64,000 bases of DNA from VSJD01 sp041653875 (GTDB lineage: Bacteria > Verrucomicrobiota > Kiritimatiellia > JAAZAB01), in NCBI GenBank assembly GCA_041653875.1, contig JBAZEM010000012.1, positions 10,447 through 74,446 on the forward strand, given 5' to 3'. Below the pieces are notes generated by a model. That model saw only the letters and a list, made by a program, of their open reading frames with translations. It made no database searches and was not told the origin of the DNA. The position numbers and the translations under genes were made by a program. Positions 1-9,433 of the stretch are shown here, piece after piece (the first letter of the stretch is position 1; every line of letters begins with the position of its first letter).

Positions 1-910
1 CATTGGTCCACTTCGGGGTGACGTTGCAAACGATGCGATTATCGGGGCTGGTAAATTTAAATGTTCCAGAGGGATGAGGGTTAAGAGACGCGTTCCAGCC
101 TTCCTTGGCATTCCAGTCTATATAAGCAATGACATTGGCCGGGATGTCTTTAATATACCAGTTGCCACCTCCATATCTTGGGTTTATGGCATACGTGCTG
201 AAGAAGGCGCTCAAGATCAGACTGCCCGCCTCATCATAACCGCTATTGGTGTCACCCGTGTTCAATGGATTTGTACTCGAGATCCATCCGCCCTCAAAAT
301 CAGCCCTCACGAATGTATTGCCGCTCGTATCTTCGTATTCACCATTTCCCTTGAAATTCGGCGAATTAGGATCGAAGAAATTACCTTGTTTCTTTATCAT
401 CTGGAGCACAACCGGGCAAACTCGCACCGAGGCCTGCCCGGCCGAGAGCGACTGGATGGTAACATCCATGGGGAGGCGGCCGACTATATTGTAAAAGATA
501 GGCGGGCCCACCGTGGCGGATGCGGCAGAGGCGTTTCGCGCCCATATCCCGCCTGTATAATAGCTTGCGGGAAGATTTATGCCGAACTTCCCTCCCGCTC
601 CCGCGCCGCTCGCCTCACTCCCGGCGGACATATACTGCCCCATGGCAACGCCATACTGGCGGAGATTATTCTGGCATTGGGTGGACCAGGCCTTTTCGCG
701 CATGTTGCGGATATTGGGAATCGCCAGCATGACCAGGGCCGCGATAATGGCCACCACGACCATTAGTTCGACTAAGGTGAAGGCGGAAGACAGACGACTG
801 AATGAAAAACGAAGCAAACGCCCAACGCCCAACGTCCAACGTCCAACGTCGAATGTCTGAAGACTATCGGTTTGACATCTGGCTATAGTCGTTTTCCATT
901 TTGCATTCAT
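1..910 (-). CDS. Prepilin-type N-terminal methylation domain protein (partial)
   Basis: Pseudopilin-like protein of the type IV pilin/type II secretion superfamily, anchored in the inner membrane before export or assembly. The frame runs off the left edge of the window, so the C-terminus is missing; about 303 codons are visible. Residues 44-66 form the hydrophobic N-helix beginning FTLVELMVVVAIIAALVM, with Glu at mature position 5 as in prepilins. Cleavage would fall after Ala43, where Gly is more usual. Such proteins are abundant in PVC bacteria and many have no known pilus role. The start at 910 gives a leader of 43 residues. That is very long, and part of it (about residues 18-31) is encoded by a short tandem repeat. 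A start inside the repeat cannot be excluded because no clear ribosome binding site is visible. Confidence 0.82.
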   Translation of the reverse strand, partial: MNAKWKTTIARCQTDSLQTFDVGRWTLGVGRLLRFSFSRLSSAFTLVELMVVVAIIAALVMLAIPNIRNMREKAWSTQCQNNLRQYGVAMGQYMSAGSEASGAGAGGKFGINLPASYYTGGIWARNASAASATVGPPIFYNIVGRLPMDVTIQSLSAGQASVRVCPVVLQMIKKQGNFFDPNSPNFKGNGEYEDTSGNTFVRADFEGGWISSTNPLNTGDTNSGYDEAGSLILSAFFSTYAINPRYGGGNWYIKDIPANVIAYIDWNAKEGWNASLNPHPSGTFKFTSPDNRIVCNVTPKWTN

Positions 911-1030
911 TTGTGTCACTCATCATAGAAGGAGGAGGAGGTCGATTAACTGTCCTCATGACCGCACAGGTTTCGTTTTTATTCGAAATTGGGCGTTGGA
1001 CGTTTGCTTCTTTTGCGGCGGCTTCGCCGC

Positions 1031-4000
1031 CTACGGCCAGACGGGTCGGAAACCGGCGCCGGGCCAGGCCAGGACATCCATCTGCCGGTAGCCTGAGTTG
1101 GAAAGCCACAGGCGCCACATACCGAAGGCATCCCAGTAAATGGCCGGATCGGCTTTGCCGTCGCCATCGTAATCGCCGGGCACGGCCACCGTTCCGGCGT
1201 TACCCAAGCCCTGGGCCGAGGCCTCGGCATAATCGCCGGCGGAAAGCCATATCCGCCATGTGCCGGTGCTCGCCTGGAAAACGGCCGGATCCGTAATCCC
1301 ATCGAGATCGTAGTCCGCCACAACGGGACGATACCCGGGCCCGCCCAAACCGCTCGCGGAGACCGGCGCATATTTCAAACTGGAGCGCCAGATTTGCCAA
1401 CCACCCGTGGACTCCCGATAAACCGCCAGGTCGGCCTTGCCGTCACCATCGTAATCGCCAGAAACTGGTTGCCAGCCAGGCCCGCCAAGACCCTGGGCCG
1501 CCGCCATGGAATACCCGCTCGCCGACAGCCAGGCCCGCCAGACGCCGTCACTTTCGCGATACACGGCCAGATCGGTCAAGCCATCGCCATCATAGTCGCC
1601 GGGCACAGGCTCAAATCCCGGTCCGCCGGCGCCGTAAGCGGACGCCATGGCATAATTGCCGGCCGAGACCCATATTTGCCATGTCCCCGTGGATTCCTGG
1701 TAAACCGCGAAATCGGCCTTGCCGTCGCCATCGTAGTCGCCCATCACAGGCGTAAATCCCACGCCGCCGTGGTCCGTCAAAGTGAATCCCTGGGTGTACC
1801 CCTGGGGACCGAAAAACCAAACCTGCCAGGCGCCGGTGGATTCCTGATACATGGCCAGATCGGTGTAGCCGTCGCCGTTATAATCGTTGACCAGCAGGAG
1901 TCCCGCCGGCTGGCCGGCGCCGACCTTGATGACCCCGCCGTTACGGCTGACCGTGTTGTTGCTCAGGTTCGGATCCAGCCACTTGGTCGGCGCCGCATGC
2001 TGGATGTTCACAAAGATATAATACCAGCCCGGCACGACCACCGCGGGCGTCGCCAACGAGTCGCGCACGGCCTTGGGCAGGACCACGACCGCGCTGTTGC
2101 CGACCGCCAGCGGGAGGTTCACATTGGCGCCGCCAATCCACTTGGCGTCCACATCCCCGAACACGGAATTGCTCGAGATGTAGAAGTTATAGGCCACCCG
2201 GTCATTCGGCGCGGCCATAGCCTGGACGCCGTAGTTCGTGACCCGGAAAGACACCGCGTCCGGCGCGCCGCCCACGGCCATGCGGGTCGGCAGGAACACC
2301 AGGTCGGATACGCCGATATCCACCGGCCGCAACGCCCGATAGCCGCTGTCGGGGACACTGAAGTCGCTGACGAACTGCGTGGTCTTGGCTTTGACCCAGT
2401 AATAATACAGCACGCCCGGCACGGAACCGGTATCGTCATAGGCGTTCGTGGGCACGGCATTGACCAGGATCAACGCGGCGGCGCGGTCGCTGTTCGTGCC
2501 CCGCCATAACTCATAACTGGAGGCATTATCCGAAATACTCCAAGTCACGTAGAGATGGTCCGCCGACACGCCGTCGCCGGCCGATACCGCGTAAGGCGGC
2601 GCCAGCGGCCGGTAGCCGGTGTCGAATCCGCTGTATTCGCCGGGACCGAACTGACTGAGGCCGAACTGGTTGGCGGCTCTGACCCAGTAATAATAGCGCT
2701 GACCGGGCCGGGCATCGATATCCGAAAAAATCAGCCCGGACGCGAAACCGAAGGGAGCGCCCAGCGACCAGGGTGCATAGGCATCCTGGCGGAACACCTC
2801 GTAACTCGTGGCGTAAGCGGAGGCGTTCCACGTCACCGTCACGGGGCTATTTTCCGTGCCGTCGGTGGCGCTGACGTTCAGGGGCGGGTACGGCACGGTG
2901 CCGCCGATGGCCACCGGACTGCTGAAGACACTGGCGCCATTGCCGTTCTTGGATCGCGCCCAGTAATAATAGGCGGCGCCGCGCGCGATGTCCAGGTCAT
3001 CGTAATTGGTCAGGACCGTTTCATATACATTGACCGCCGAGGCCGAATCGTTCGACAGACTGCGATAGATAACGTAACTCGAGGCCGCCGCTTCCGCCTC
3101 CCACGCCACCCTGACTTTATTAAGGTAGGCGCCGCGCGACGCGCTGACATTATGCGGCGGCACCAGCAGGCGCCAGCCGTAGGCCGCATCGCTGAATTCG
3201 CCCAGGCCGAACGCGTTGGTGGCCCGGACCCAGTAATACCAATACCGCAACGAATCGGCGGTCGTGTCGTTGAAAGTCAGATCGTTGGTGACCGCCACAA
3301 TGACACTGCCGGCGAGGTCATTGCTCGTGTTCCGATACACCACGTACATGGCGGCGCCCGTCGAACTGCTCCAGGCGACGTTCACCCAGCGGTAGTCGTT
3401 CGTGCCGGCCGTGATATTGGCGGGCACCAGGGGCGGCGTGCCGCCATAAACGCCGGCGCTCAAACCGCTTGTTCCGGCCGCTCCGTTACCAGCCTGCACC
3501 CAGTAATAATTGGTCAGACCGCGGATATCCGGCGCATTCGTAAAACTCGTGATGTTTGTGGTCGCCAACAGGACAGCAGTATTGGTGTCGTTAGTCATAC
3601 TTTGCCAGAGATAATACATGGTCGCATTCGTCGAGGGATCCCACGTGATAACGATTTCATTGGTGGGATTCCCCTTGCTGGCCGAAAGCCCCGTCGGCGG
3701 CAAGGGCGGCAAGCCGCCCAAGACGGGATCGCTGAAGTCGCTCAGGGCCGCCGGGGTCGCCACCCGGACGGAGAAATAGTAAATCTTGCCCGGCTCGATG
3801 TTGGTGCCGCTCGCGCCCACATAAGCGGTGTAATTGGTGCCAATCAAAGTCTTGAGCAATGTATTCGTGCCCGGCGCGTTTGTGCCGTTGAACAACTCAT
3901 AATAATCGGCATTGGCATTCCCATCCCAGCTCAAATCCAACTGATCGCTACGGGCAATCCCAAGGCCCGTAGGTTTGAGGAATTGGGCCGCATCGAAGGA

Positions 4001-7000
4001 GGCGTTGCCGGTATGCAGGACGTCGTGCCGGACGGTGGGCCAGTTGGTTCGGATCGTCGGCGCCGATCCGAAAATCGCATACAGATTATTTTCATCCGTC
4101 ATGTAGATCGTGCCGTCGCGCTGGATCAGGGGCGAGTTATAATGCACAACTTCGTCCAACTCCAAGACCCAATTGGTGGTTCCATCGGGATTAAACGAAT
4201 ACAGACCCGTATTTTCCGACCCCACAAGAATGGCGCCATCGGCGGCAATCGTCGGGGAGGACTTGATCGTGCCGTCGGTCGCCCACACTTTGCCCGAGGA
4301 GCCGTCGGCATAGAACGAATAAAGATTGGTCCCGCCGCCGACATAAATCACGCCATCGGCGCCGATCGTGGGGGCGGCATAAATCCGGCCGGCGGTCGCC
4401 CAGGTTTTCGACGTGCCGGTGTTGTTCGGATCGAAACCGTAGAGATTGGTGTCACTGCCGATATAGACCCAGCCATTCGATCCGAACGTCGGGGAGGAAT
4501 ACGTAGGACCGGGCAAGTTCCACGGCGTAAGGATGCCACCGTTCGTCGCGACAGGATACAGGAGACCAGGCGATTGTGCATTGGCCGCAAAGATATTTCC
4601 ATTTGTGGCAATGGCCGGCGATGAATAAATTGTATAGCCCAAGGGCGTGGACCAGCGTTGGACGGCATTGGTTGCGTTGTCCTGCACGGCATACAAGGAA
4701 TTCCCAAAAGTACCGAAATAAATTGTGCCGTCATTGCCGATCGCCGGCGAACTGAATTCAGACCTATTATCGGCGCTCACCGTCCACATAATGCCGCCCG
4801 TCGGACTGATCGCCTGCAGGGAACCGGGTGTGTCCGTCGTTACATAAATGGTTCCGTTCGTGGAAACGGCAGGCGTGGTTCCCAATCCTTGTTCTTCCGT
4901 GCCGCCCAAATTCACCAACACACCCGCGCACGCCGTTTTCCAACGCTGGCGTCCTTGCGCATCGAAGGCATAGAGGTTGGTGCCGAACCCGCAATACACA
5001 CTTCCATCCCAGCCCAGACTCGGCGAACCGGCCATGGCGGTATGTAATGTATTGGTGTCAAAAACCACCTGCCACTTTATCGAACCATAGGCCAGGCCGG
5101 CGCCCAACTTGGTCACGAACCCGTCGTCACTTGTCCGGCCGGCGCGGTCGTTATTATAAGCGCGCAGGGTCGCGGGGAAATTGGTGGAGGCCGTGGCGCC
5201 GGCCGTAAACAGGGCAAAGCGATCGGCCTGCAGGGCCATGGCGTAGGCCGTGTCATTGCCGCTGCCGCCTATGTAGGTCGAGGCGTTCAGCGTGACGCCG
5301 GTTCCAAAATATGACACGAATGCGTCACGCCCGCCGTTGGCGGTGGTGTCGTAGGCATTGGTCGTCACCGGAAATCTCGCGGAGGTCGTATAGCCCGCCA
5401 CATAAATCCGCAAACTGTTATCGCTTGGACCGCTATAGGCGAGCACGGCGGCGGCCTCGTCGTCGCTCGTGCCGCCCAGATAGGTGGAGGCTATGATATT
5501 GGTGAGGGGCAAGTCCAGCCTTGTCAGGAAGGCGTCCTTGCCGCCCATGTATTTGTTCGTGTAGCCGGGGGCGATGAGATTGTTATCGGCGGGAAGGCGG
5601 GGGTAGTTGGTGGAGGTCGTGTAACCCACCACGCACACGATATTTGTGAAGGGCGCCACGGAAATCCCGTTGGCCACCTCGTTGTTTGTGCCGCCCAGGA
5701 ACGTGGAGGCATCCAGATTGGTCAAGGCGACGGGCAAGCGGGCCACAAAAACGTCGCGGACGCCGCCCAGTTTATTCGTATAGCCGTTGATCGCGGGAAA
5801 GTTGGGCGAGGTCGTATAGCCCGCCATATAGACAAAATCGTTCGTGTCCAGGGCCAGTCCATAAGCGCCGTCGTCGTTCGTGCCGCCCAAATAAGTGGAG
5901 GCAAGGTTGGCGCTCAGGCCCGAATTGAACCGGACCACAAACGCATCGTTGGTGACGGTTAAGCCCGCTGCGCGCGCCAGATTGGTCTGGTACGAATTGG
6001 CGCCGAATGTGTTGGCGATCGGGAAATTGGTCGAGGCGGTCAGGCCGGCCACAAAAACGTCCGGCGTCGATCCCGCGCTCAGCGCCAGGGCATAGGCCTG
6101 ATCCAGATTCGTCCCGCCCAGATAAGTCGAGGCCGTCAGCGACGTCAGGTCGCCGGCAAGCACCGCCACAAAAGCGTCATAGGTTCCGCCCCCGTGAGCG
6201 GGATAGAGCGGATTCACCGTGGGAAAATTACGGGAGGCCGTGTAACCCGCCACATAGACGTTGTCGTTATTGGTATTGACGGCCAGGCCCATGATTCTAT
6301 CCTCGCTCGAGCCGCCTATGTAGGTGGCGGTCAGCAGGTTGGTGAGCTGGGGATCGAACTTGGCGATAAAGCCGTCATAGCTGCCGCCGCTCCCATATTT
6401 GTTGGTGGCGGGAAAACCAACGGAGACCGTGTAACCCGCCACAAGCACATTGGTCTGACTATCCAAGGCCATGGCGCGAATCACATTGTTGCTTGTCGCG
6501 CCGATAAACGTGGAGGCCAGCAGGGGATCGATAACCAGCGGACGCGCGGCATCGAACGCGCCCACGCAAAAACCGACCTGGTCGCCCTCCAACGCATAAG
6601 CCACGCGCACGCTTTGGCGCTCCCCGTCCGCGTCGCTCTGGTAGGCCACCGGCGCCGTGAAGCGCACGGGGCCCAGGACGGTGCGCGCTTCCAGCTCGCC
6701 GGCGGACGTAATGCTCACGCCCTCGACGCCGGTCAGGCGCAGGGCAATCCGGGCGGGGTCCGCGCCGGGCGCGACGGTGAAAATCTTTTCGACGTTGTCG
6801 CCGGTGGCGCGCACTTCCAGGGCAATGCCCTCATAAACCTCGCCGAACCGCACCCCGGCAAACGAGGGGATATTGGCCTGCCAACGGCTGGGGTCGCTGC
6901 CGATGAACGAATTGATCACGGCCCCGGAACGCTCCGCGCCCGCGGGCAACCCCGTCAGGTCGGCATCCACCAGCGTCTCGCGGATCTGAAGAATTGCGGA

Positions 7001-7384
7001 TTGCGGATTTTTGATTTTTGATTTAGGATCGATCTCCGAACATTCTGCATTCTGCATTCTGCATTCTGCATTTGATGCGCCGTCTCCCTTTGGCAAAACA
7101 TATACCAACTGCCCCGCGTCCGTCACATAGACTGTGCCGCCGAAGGTGCGGGCATAGAACAATACTTCCGGGTCGGCGATCTGGCCCTGATTTTGGATGA
7201 AGGGAACCTGGAGGGGAATTGCGGATTGCGGATTGCGGATTGCGGATTGAGATCCGGCAGGAGAAATTGCGGATGCTCCACGCTCGACGCTCCACGCTTC
7301 ACGCGTTTCCGCGCTCGCGATCGCGGCGCAGGTTAAGCCGGCCAGCACGAATATCCATATCCCATGCTTTTTCATGAAAGCCAT
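1031..7384 (-). CDS. Giant secreted SBBP/PQQ propeller, FN3, FG-GAP protein
   Basis: A 2,117-residue exported protein, probably on the cell surface or released; no enzymatic function can be read from it. The chosen ATG follows GAAAGGG and gives a signal peptide (MAFMKKHGIWIFVLAGLTC...). A further in-frame start lies upstream at 7456. From N to C: a DUF7948-like domain (VPFIQNQGQIADPEVLFYAR); about nine SBBP repeats of the type ASTYLGGT...VAGYT..FP (about 6540-5060); a PQQ-like propeller (about 5060-3990) with repeated DGTIY..T.LY units; about seven fibronectin type III repeats (3960-2330); a CARDB-like domain (2330-1920); and six FG-GAP repeats with DYDGDGKAD calcium-type loops (1900-1031). 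Two stretches near the N-terminus are encoded by tandem repeats that also occur between genes elsewhere. Adhesion or matrix binding is a guess from the architecture. Confidence 0.88.
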   Translation of the reverse strand: MAFMKKHGIWIFVLAGLTCAAIASAETREAWSVERGASAISPAGSQSAIRNPQSAIPLQVPFIQNQGQIADPEVLFYARTFGGTVYVTDAGQLVYVLPKGDGASNAECRMQNAECSEIDPKSKIKNPQSAILQIRETLVDADLTGLPAGAERSGAVINSFIGSDPSRWQANIPSFAGVRFGEVYEGIALEVRATGDNVEKIFTVAPGADPARIALRLTGVEGVSITSAGELEARTVLGPVRFTAPVAYQSDADGERQSVRVAYALEGDQVGFCVGAFDAARPLVIDPLLASTFIGATSNNVIRAMALDSQTNVLVAGYTVSVGFPATNKYGSGGSYDGFIAKFDPQLTNLLTATYIGGSSEDRIMGLAVNTNNDNVYVAGYTASRNFPTVNPLYPAHGGGTYDAFVAVLAGDLTSLTASTYLGGTNLDQAYALALSAGSTPDVFVAGLTASTNFPIANTFGANSYQTNLARAAGLTVTNDAFVVRFNSGLSANLASTYLGGTNDDGAYGLALDTNDFVYMAGYTTSPNFPAINGYTNKLGGVRDVFVARLPVALTNLDASTFLGGTNNEVANGISVAPFTNIVCVVGYTTSTNYPRLPADNNLIAPGYTNKYMGGKDAFLTRLDLPLTNIIASTYLGGTSDDEAAAVLAYSGPSDNSLRIYVAGYTTSARFPVTTNAYDTTANGGRDAFVSYFGTGVTLNASTYIGGSGNDTAYAMALQADRFALFTAGATASTNFPATLRAYNNDRAGRTSDDGFVTKLGAGLAYGSIKWQVVFDTNTLHTAMAGSPSLGWDGSVYCGFGTNLYAFDAQGRQRWKTACAGVLVNLGGTEEQGLGTTPAVSTNGTIYVTTDTPGSLQAISPTGGIMWTVSADNRSEFSSPAIGNDGTIYFGTFGNSLYAVQDNATNAVQRWSTPLGYTIYSSPAIATNGNIFAANAQSPGLLYPVATNGGILTPWNLPGPTYSSPTFGSNGWVYIGSDTNLYGFDPNNTGTSKTWATAGRIYAAPTIGADGVIYVGGGTNLYSFYADGSSGKVWATDGTIKSSPTIAADGAILVGSENTGLYSFNPDGTTNWVLELDEVVHYNSPLIQRDGTIYMTDENNLYAIFGSAPTIRTNWPTVRHDVLHTGNASFDAAQFLKPTGLGIARSDQLDLSWDGNANADYYELFNGTNAPGTNTLLKTLIGTNYTAYVGASGTNIEPGKIYYFSVRVATPAALSDFSDPVLGGLPPLPPTGLSASKGNPTNEIVITWDPSTNATMYYLWQSMTNDTNTAVLLATTNITSFTNAPDIRGLTNYYWVQAGNGAAGTSGLSAGVYGGTPPLVPANITAGTNDYRWVNVAWSSSTGAAMYVVYRNTSNDLAGSVIVAVTNDLTFNDTTADSLRYWYYWVRATNAFGLGEFSDAAYGWRLLVPPHNVSASRGAYLNKVRVAWEAEAAASSYVIYRSLSNDSASAVNVYETVLTNYDDLDIARGAAYYYWARSKNGNGASVFSSPVAIGGTVPYPPLNVSATDGTENSPVTVTWNASAYATSYEVFRQDAYAPWSLGAPFGFASGLIFSDIDARPGQRYYYWVRAANQFGLSQFGPGEYSGFDTGYRPLAPPYAVSAGDGVSADHLYVTWSISDNASSYELWRGTNSDRAAALILVNAVPTNAYDDTGSVPGVLYYYWVKAKTTQFVSDFSVPDSGYRALRPVDIGVSDLVFLPTRMAVGGAPDAVSFRVTNYGVQAMAAPNDRVAYNFYISSNSVFGDVDAKWIGGANVNLPLAVGNSAVVVLPKAVRDSLATPAVVVPGWYYIFVNIQHAAPTKWLDPNLSNNTVSRNGGVIKVGAGQPAGLLLVNDYNGDGYTDLAMYQESTGAWQVWFFGPQGYTQGFTLTDHGGVGFTPVMGDYDGDGKADFAVYQESTGTWQIWVSAGNYAMASAYGAGGPGFEPVPGDYDGDGLTDLAVYRESDGVWRAWLSASGYSMAAAQGLGGPGWQPVSGDYDGDGKADLAVYRESTGGWQIWRSSLKYAPVSASGLGGPGYRPVVADYDLDGITDPAVFQASTGTWRIWLSAGDYAEASAQGLGNAGTVAVPGDYDGDGKADPAIYWDAFGMWRLWLSNSGYRQMDVLAWPGAGFRPVWP
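6988..7312. repeat. Short tandem repeats inside the giant gene's reading frame
   Basis: At 6988-7075 there are runs of GCGGATT and of ATTCTGCATTCTGC. At 7218-7262 the GCGGATT unit recurs, and at 7274-7312 a CTCCACGCTCGACG-type unit. All are read in frame, giving peptides such as SAIRNPQSAI and NAECRMQNAEC. The ATTCTGCATT unit also occurs between genes at 44.1, 46.8, 57.5 and 61.1 kb. Confidence 0.85.
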
Positions 7385-7444
7385 AAACCCTTTCTTCTTT
7401 ATGGCGTAGAATACAGAATGGCGCCATCCGTGTCGAGCACCAAA

Positions 7445-7523
7445 ATCATCGCCCAAGGATGCGCCATCTTGCCAGGAACCCAGGGCGAAAAGAGCGTTCG
7501 TAAAACAGTCCGCCGGTCTTAGG
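7445..7523. repeat. Dispersed repeat D, copy 1
   Basis: About 79 bp immediately upstream of the giant gene. It is found again in inverse orientation and split in two at 45889-46090. The shared blocks include GGATGCGCCATCTTGCCA and TAAAACAGTCCGCCGGTCTT. Confidence 0.75.
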
Positions 7524-7576
7524 CGCGGATTTGGGAACAGGCAAACTTCCGAAAAACAAAATATGCAAAAAACAAG

Positions 7577-7605
7577 TTGACCACCCGGCGATTTTTATAT
7601 AGGTT
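7577..7605 (+). promoter_or_regulatory. Possible sigma70-type promoter for the riboswitch transcript
   Basis: TTGACC at 7577-7582, a 17-nt spacer and a weak TAGGTT at 7600-7605. Transcription would begin near 7612, just before the riboswitch. The -10 match is poor (three of six). Confidence 0.4.
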
Positions 7606-7621
7606 ACGCCGAAAGCATTTA

Positions 7622-7806
7622 AACGGTGATCAGCATATCGGAATACGGTGAAAATCCGTGACGGGCCCGCCGCTGTAATCGGGGACCGGGAGTTGCAAGT
7701 TTGCCACTGTTGGGAGCCTCATTGTCGGCAAGCCGGCGAGGTATCCGAGCGGGAAGGCCGCAATGCCCGGAATGATCCGAAAGTCAGAAGACCTGCTGAA
7801 CACCTG
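7622..7806 (+). promoter_or_regulatory. Cobalamin riboswitch
   Basis: The conserved blocks of the B12 aptamer appear in order: GGAATACGGTGAAAATCCGT, GGGCCCGCCGCTGTAATC, GCCACTG, GGGAAGGC, and the B12 box GTCAGAAGACCTGC at 7783-7796. An intrinsic terminator follows at once, so adenosylcobalamin or another cobalamin would be expected to end transcription before the peptide and radical SAM genes. Ligand type and off-switch behaviour are inferred from the family. Confidence 0.93.
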
Positions 7807-7825
7807 AATAATCGGAATCTGATGG

Positions 7826-7873
7826 AAAAGGATTCCGGCAAGCCTTACAGGCCTGCCGGAATCCTTTTTTTTT
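7826..7873 (+). terminator. Intrinsic terminator, riboswitch expression platform
   Basis: A 15-bp stem (AAAAGGATTCCGGCA at 7826-7840 with its complement at 7854-7868) with an inner GCCT/AGGC stem, followed by an uninterrupted run of T. It lies between the B12 box and the ribosome binding site of the peptide gene. Confidence 0.92.
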
Positions 7874-7910
7874 ATGCCGCAACAACACAACAAAGAAGGA
7901 GGGACAAGCG

Positions 7911-8012
7911 ATGAGTAAGAAAACGAAAGCGATCGCGCACCGCCGCAGCTGCAAGGCGCAGGGAACCGGGCTGTCGCATTACATCCTCATGGACAAAAAA
8001 GCCAAGAAATGA
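7911..8012 (+). CDS. cbpA: CbpA-like modified-peptide precursor
   Basis: A 33-residue basic peptide with no signal peptide: an N-terminal Lys-rich part (MSKKTKAIAH), a central RRSCKAQGTGLSHYILMD and a Lys-rich tail. Its start is well supported by AAGAAGGAGG eight bases upstream. The stop overlaps the start of the radical SAM gene (ATGA at 8009-8012), so the two are probably translationally coupled. From memory it matches the short-peptide family called CbpA (NCBIfam TIGR04164), predicted substrate of the radical SAM enzyme CbpB; I could not check this. The single Cys14 and the GTGLSHY segment are the likely modification region, but that is inference. Its product and role are unknown to me. 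Expression should be repressed when cobalamin is plentiful, given the riboswitch and terminator upstream. Confidence 0.8.
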   Translation: MSKKTKAIAHRRSCKAQGTGLSHYILMDKKAKK

Positions 8013-9433
8013 GTTCAACCTTCAATTCTCAAACCCACGTGGCGGCCCCCTCGCGGGGCCGCTACGTTAATTCCGGCAATGGGCCCGCCTTTGCGCCGGT
8101 GGATATCGGCCATCCGGCCTATATGGCCCTGGTCCAGGCCGATACGGCCTTCTGGGCGCTGATCCGGAAAAACAAACTGGCCGAGGCTTTGTCGTCACCG
8201 GCCTTCATCCGGGCGTTTCGGCGGGAGGAAAAGAAGTTTGCCCGCGAAATGCACACCCTGCGCTTCGGGCTGAAACCCTCGGCGGTCTATTTCAACCCGA
8301 CCGAAAAGTGCAATCTCAATTGCCGCTATTGTTATATCCCCGCGGCCATGCGCCGGAATGGCGAACACATGTCCGCCATGCAGGTTCTGCGCGCCCTGGC
8401 GTTGCTCAAAAAGTATTTCCGAGCCACCCTGCCGTCCGGGTCGCTTCCGCAAATCGTATTTCACGGCGCCGAGCCGATGCTCAACCGCGAGGCCGTGTTT
8501 GCCGGCATCGAGCGCTATGCCGGCGATTTTCGTTTTGGCGTGCAGACCAATGGGACCTTGCTGGACGATCGCGCCATCGCATTCCTGACCGGCCACGGCG
8601 TGGGCATCGGGCTTTCGCTCGATGGCCCCAAGCCGCAAATCGCGGACCGCACCCGTCAAAGCTGGGATGGCCACGGTGTCTTTGCCCAGGTCAAGGAGGC
8701 CATGACGAAGCTGGCCGGATATCCCGGTTACAACGTCATCTGCACCGTCACCAGCGAAAACATGCGCCATTTGACGTCCATGGTCGAGTTCCTGCATGCG
8801 ATGAAAGCGCCGGCCTGCATGCTGAATATCGTGCGGTGCACACTGCCGCCGGCGCGCAAAGTCAGGCCGGACGATGCCTCCGCGGCCGGGTATTTCCTGG
8901 CGGCGTTGAAGCGCTCGAACGAGCTTTATCGCCGGACGGGCCGAAAACTGGTGGTGGCCAATTTCGCCAACATTGTCGTGAGCATCGTGGCGCCGGCGGC
9001 CCGGCGGCTGATGTGCGATATTTCCCCGTGCGGGGGCGGACGTTGTTTCTTCGCCCTGGCGCCGAACGGGGATATTTTCCCGTGCAGCGAGTTCATCGGC
9101 CTGGATCATTTCACGGGCGGCAACCTCTTCCGGGATCCGATGGATAAAATCCTGGAAAGCGCCGCCTTCAAAGAAGTGACCGGCCGCCTGGTGGAGAACA
9201 TCGAGCCCTGCCGGCATTGCGCCATTCGCCATTTCTGCGGCGCGCCCTGTCCGGCCGAAGCGCACGAGGTGAACGGCGGGATGGATCGGATCGGTTCCTT
9301 CTGCGAGTTCTACGAGGAACAGGTCCGCTATGCGTTTCGTATCGTAGCCGACGGACGGGAAGACGAGTATCTCTGGGATAACTGGAAAAACGGAACCACG
9401 CCGACGTTTCATCTGCGGGGGGTATTAAATTAA
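8009..9433 (+). CDS. cbpB: Radical SAM/SPASM peptide-modifying enzyme, CbpB-like
   Basis: A 474-residue cytosolic radical SAM enzyme. The iron-sulfur motif is C101-x3-C105-x2-C108 (CNLNCRYCYIP), followed by a standard partial TIM barrel (FHGAEPMLNR, QTNGTLLDD, LSLDGPK). The C-terminal SPASM/twitch region has Cys at 336, 341, 346, 359, 401, 404, 410, 414 and 432, enough for two auxiliary clusters. Enzymes of this layout install thioether, C-C or related crosslinks in ribosomal peptides. The peptide gene directly upstream overlaps by four bases and is the expected substrate. I recall the family as CbpB (TIGR04163), noted for links to cobalamin genes. Here the B12 riboswitch and adjacent cobT agree. 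The first 90 residues are not part of the radical SAM core and may bind the precursor. The chemistry is not established by the sequence. Confidence 0.9.
   Translation: MSSTFNSQTHVAAPSRGRYVNSGNGPAFAPVDIGHPAYMALVQADTAFWALIRKNKLAEALSSPAFIRAFRREEKKFAREMHTLRFGLKPSAVYFNPTEKCNLNCRYCYIPAAMRRNGEHMSAMQVLRALALLKKYFRATLPSGSLPQIVFHGAEPMLNREAVFAGIERYAGDFRFGVQTNGTLLDDRAIAFLTGHGVGIGLSLDGPKPQIADRTRQSWDGHGVFAQVKEAMTKLAGYPGYNVICTVTSENMRHLTSMVEFLHAMKAPACMLNIVRCTLPPARKVRPDDASAAGYFLAALKRSNELYRRTGRKLVVANFANIVVSIVAPAARRLMCDISPCGGGRCFFALAPNGDIFPCSEFIGLDHFTGGNLFRDPMDKILESAAFKEVTGRLVENIEPCRHCAIRHFCGAPCPAEAHEVNGGMDRIGSFCEFYEEQVRYAFRIVADGREDEYLWDNWKNGTTPTFHLRGVLN

Noticed and set aside
2555..4624. Plus-strand open frame of about 690 codons opposite the giant gene
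   Set aside because: Antisense to conserved FN3 and propeller repeats and shows repeats only as their mirror; no ribosome binding site.
7630..7914. Open frames on both strands across the cobalamin riboswitch
   Set aside because: The region folds as a riboswitch with terminator; the frames are short and without motifs.
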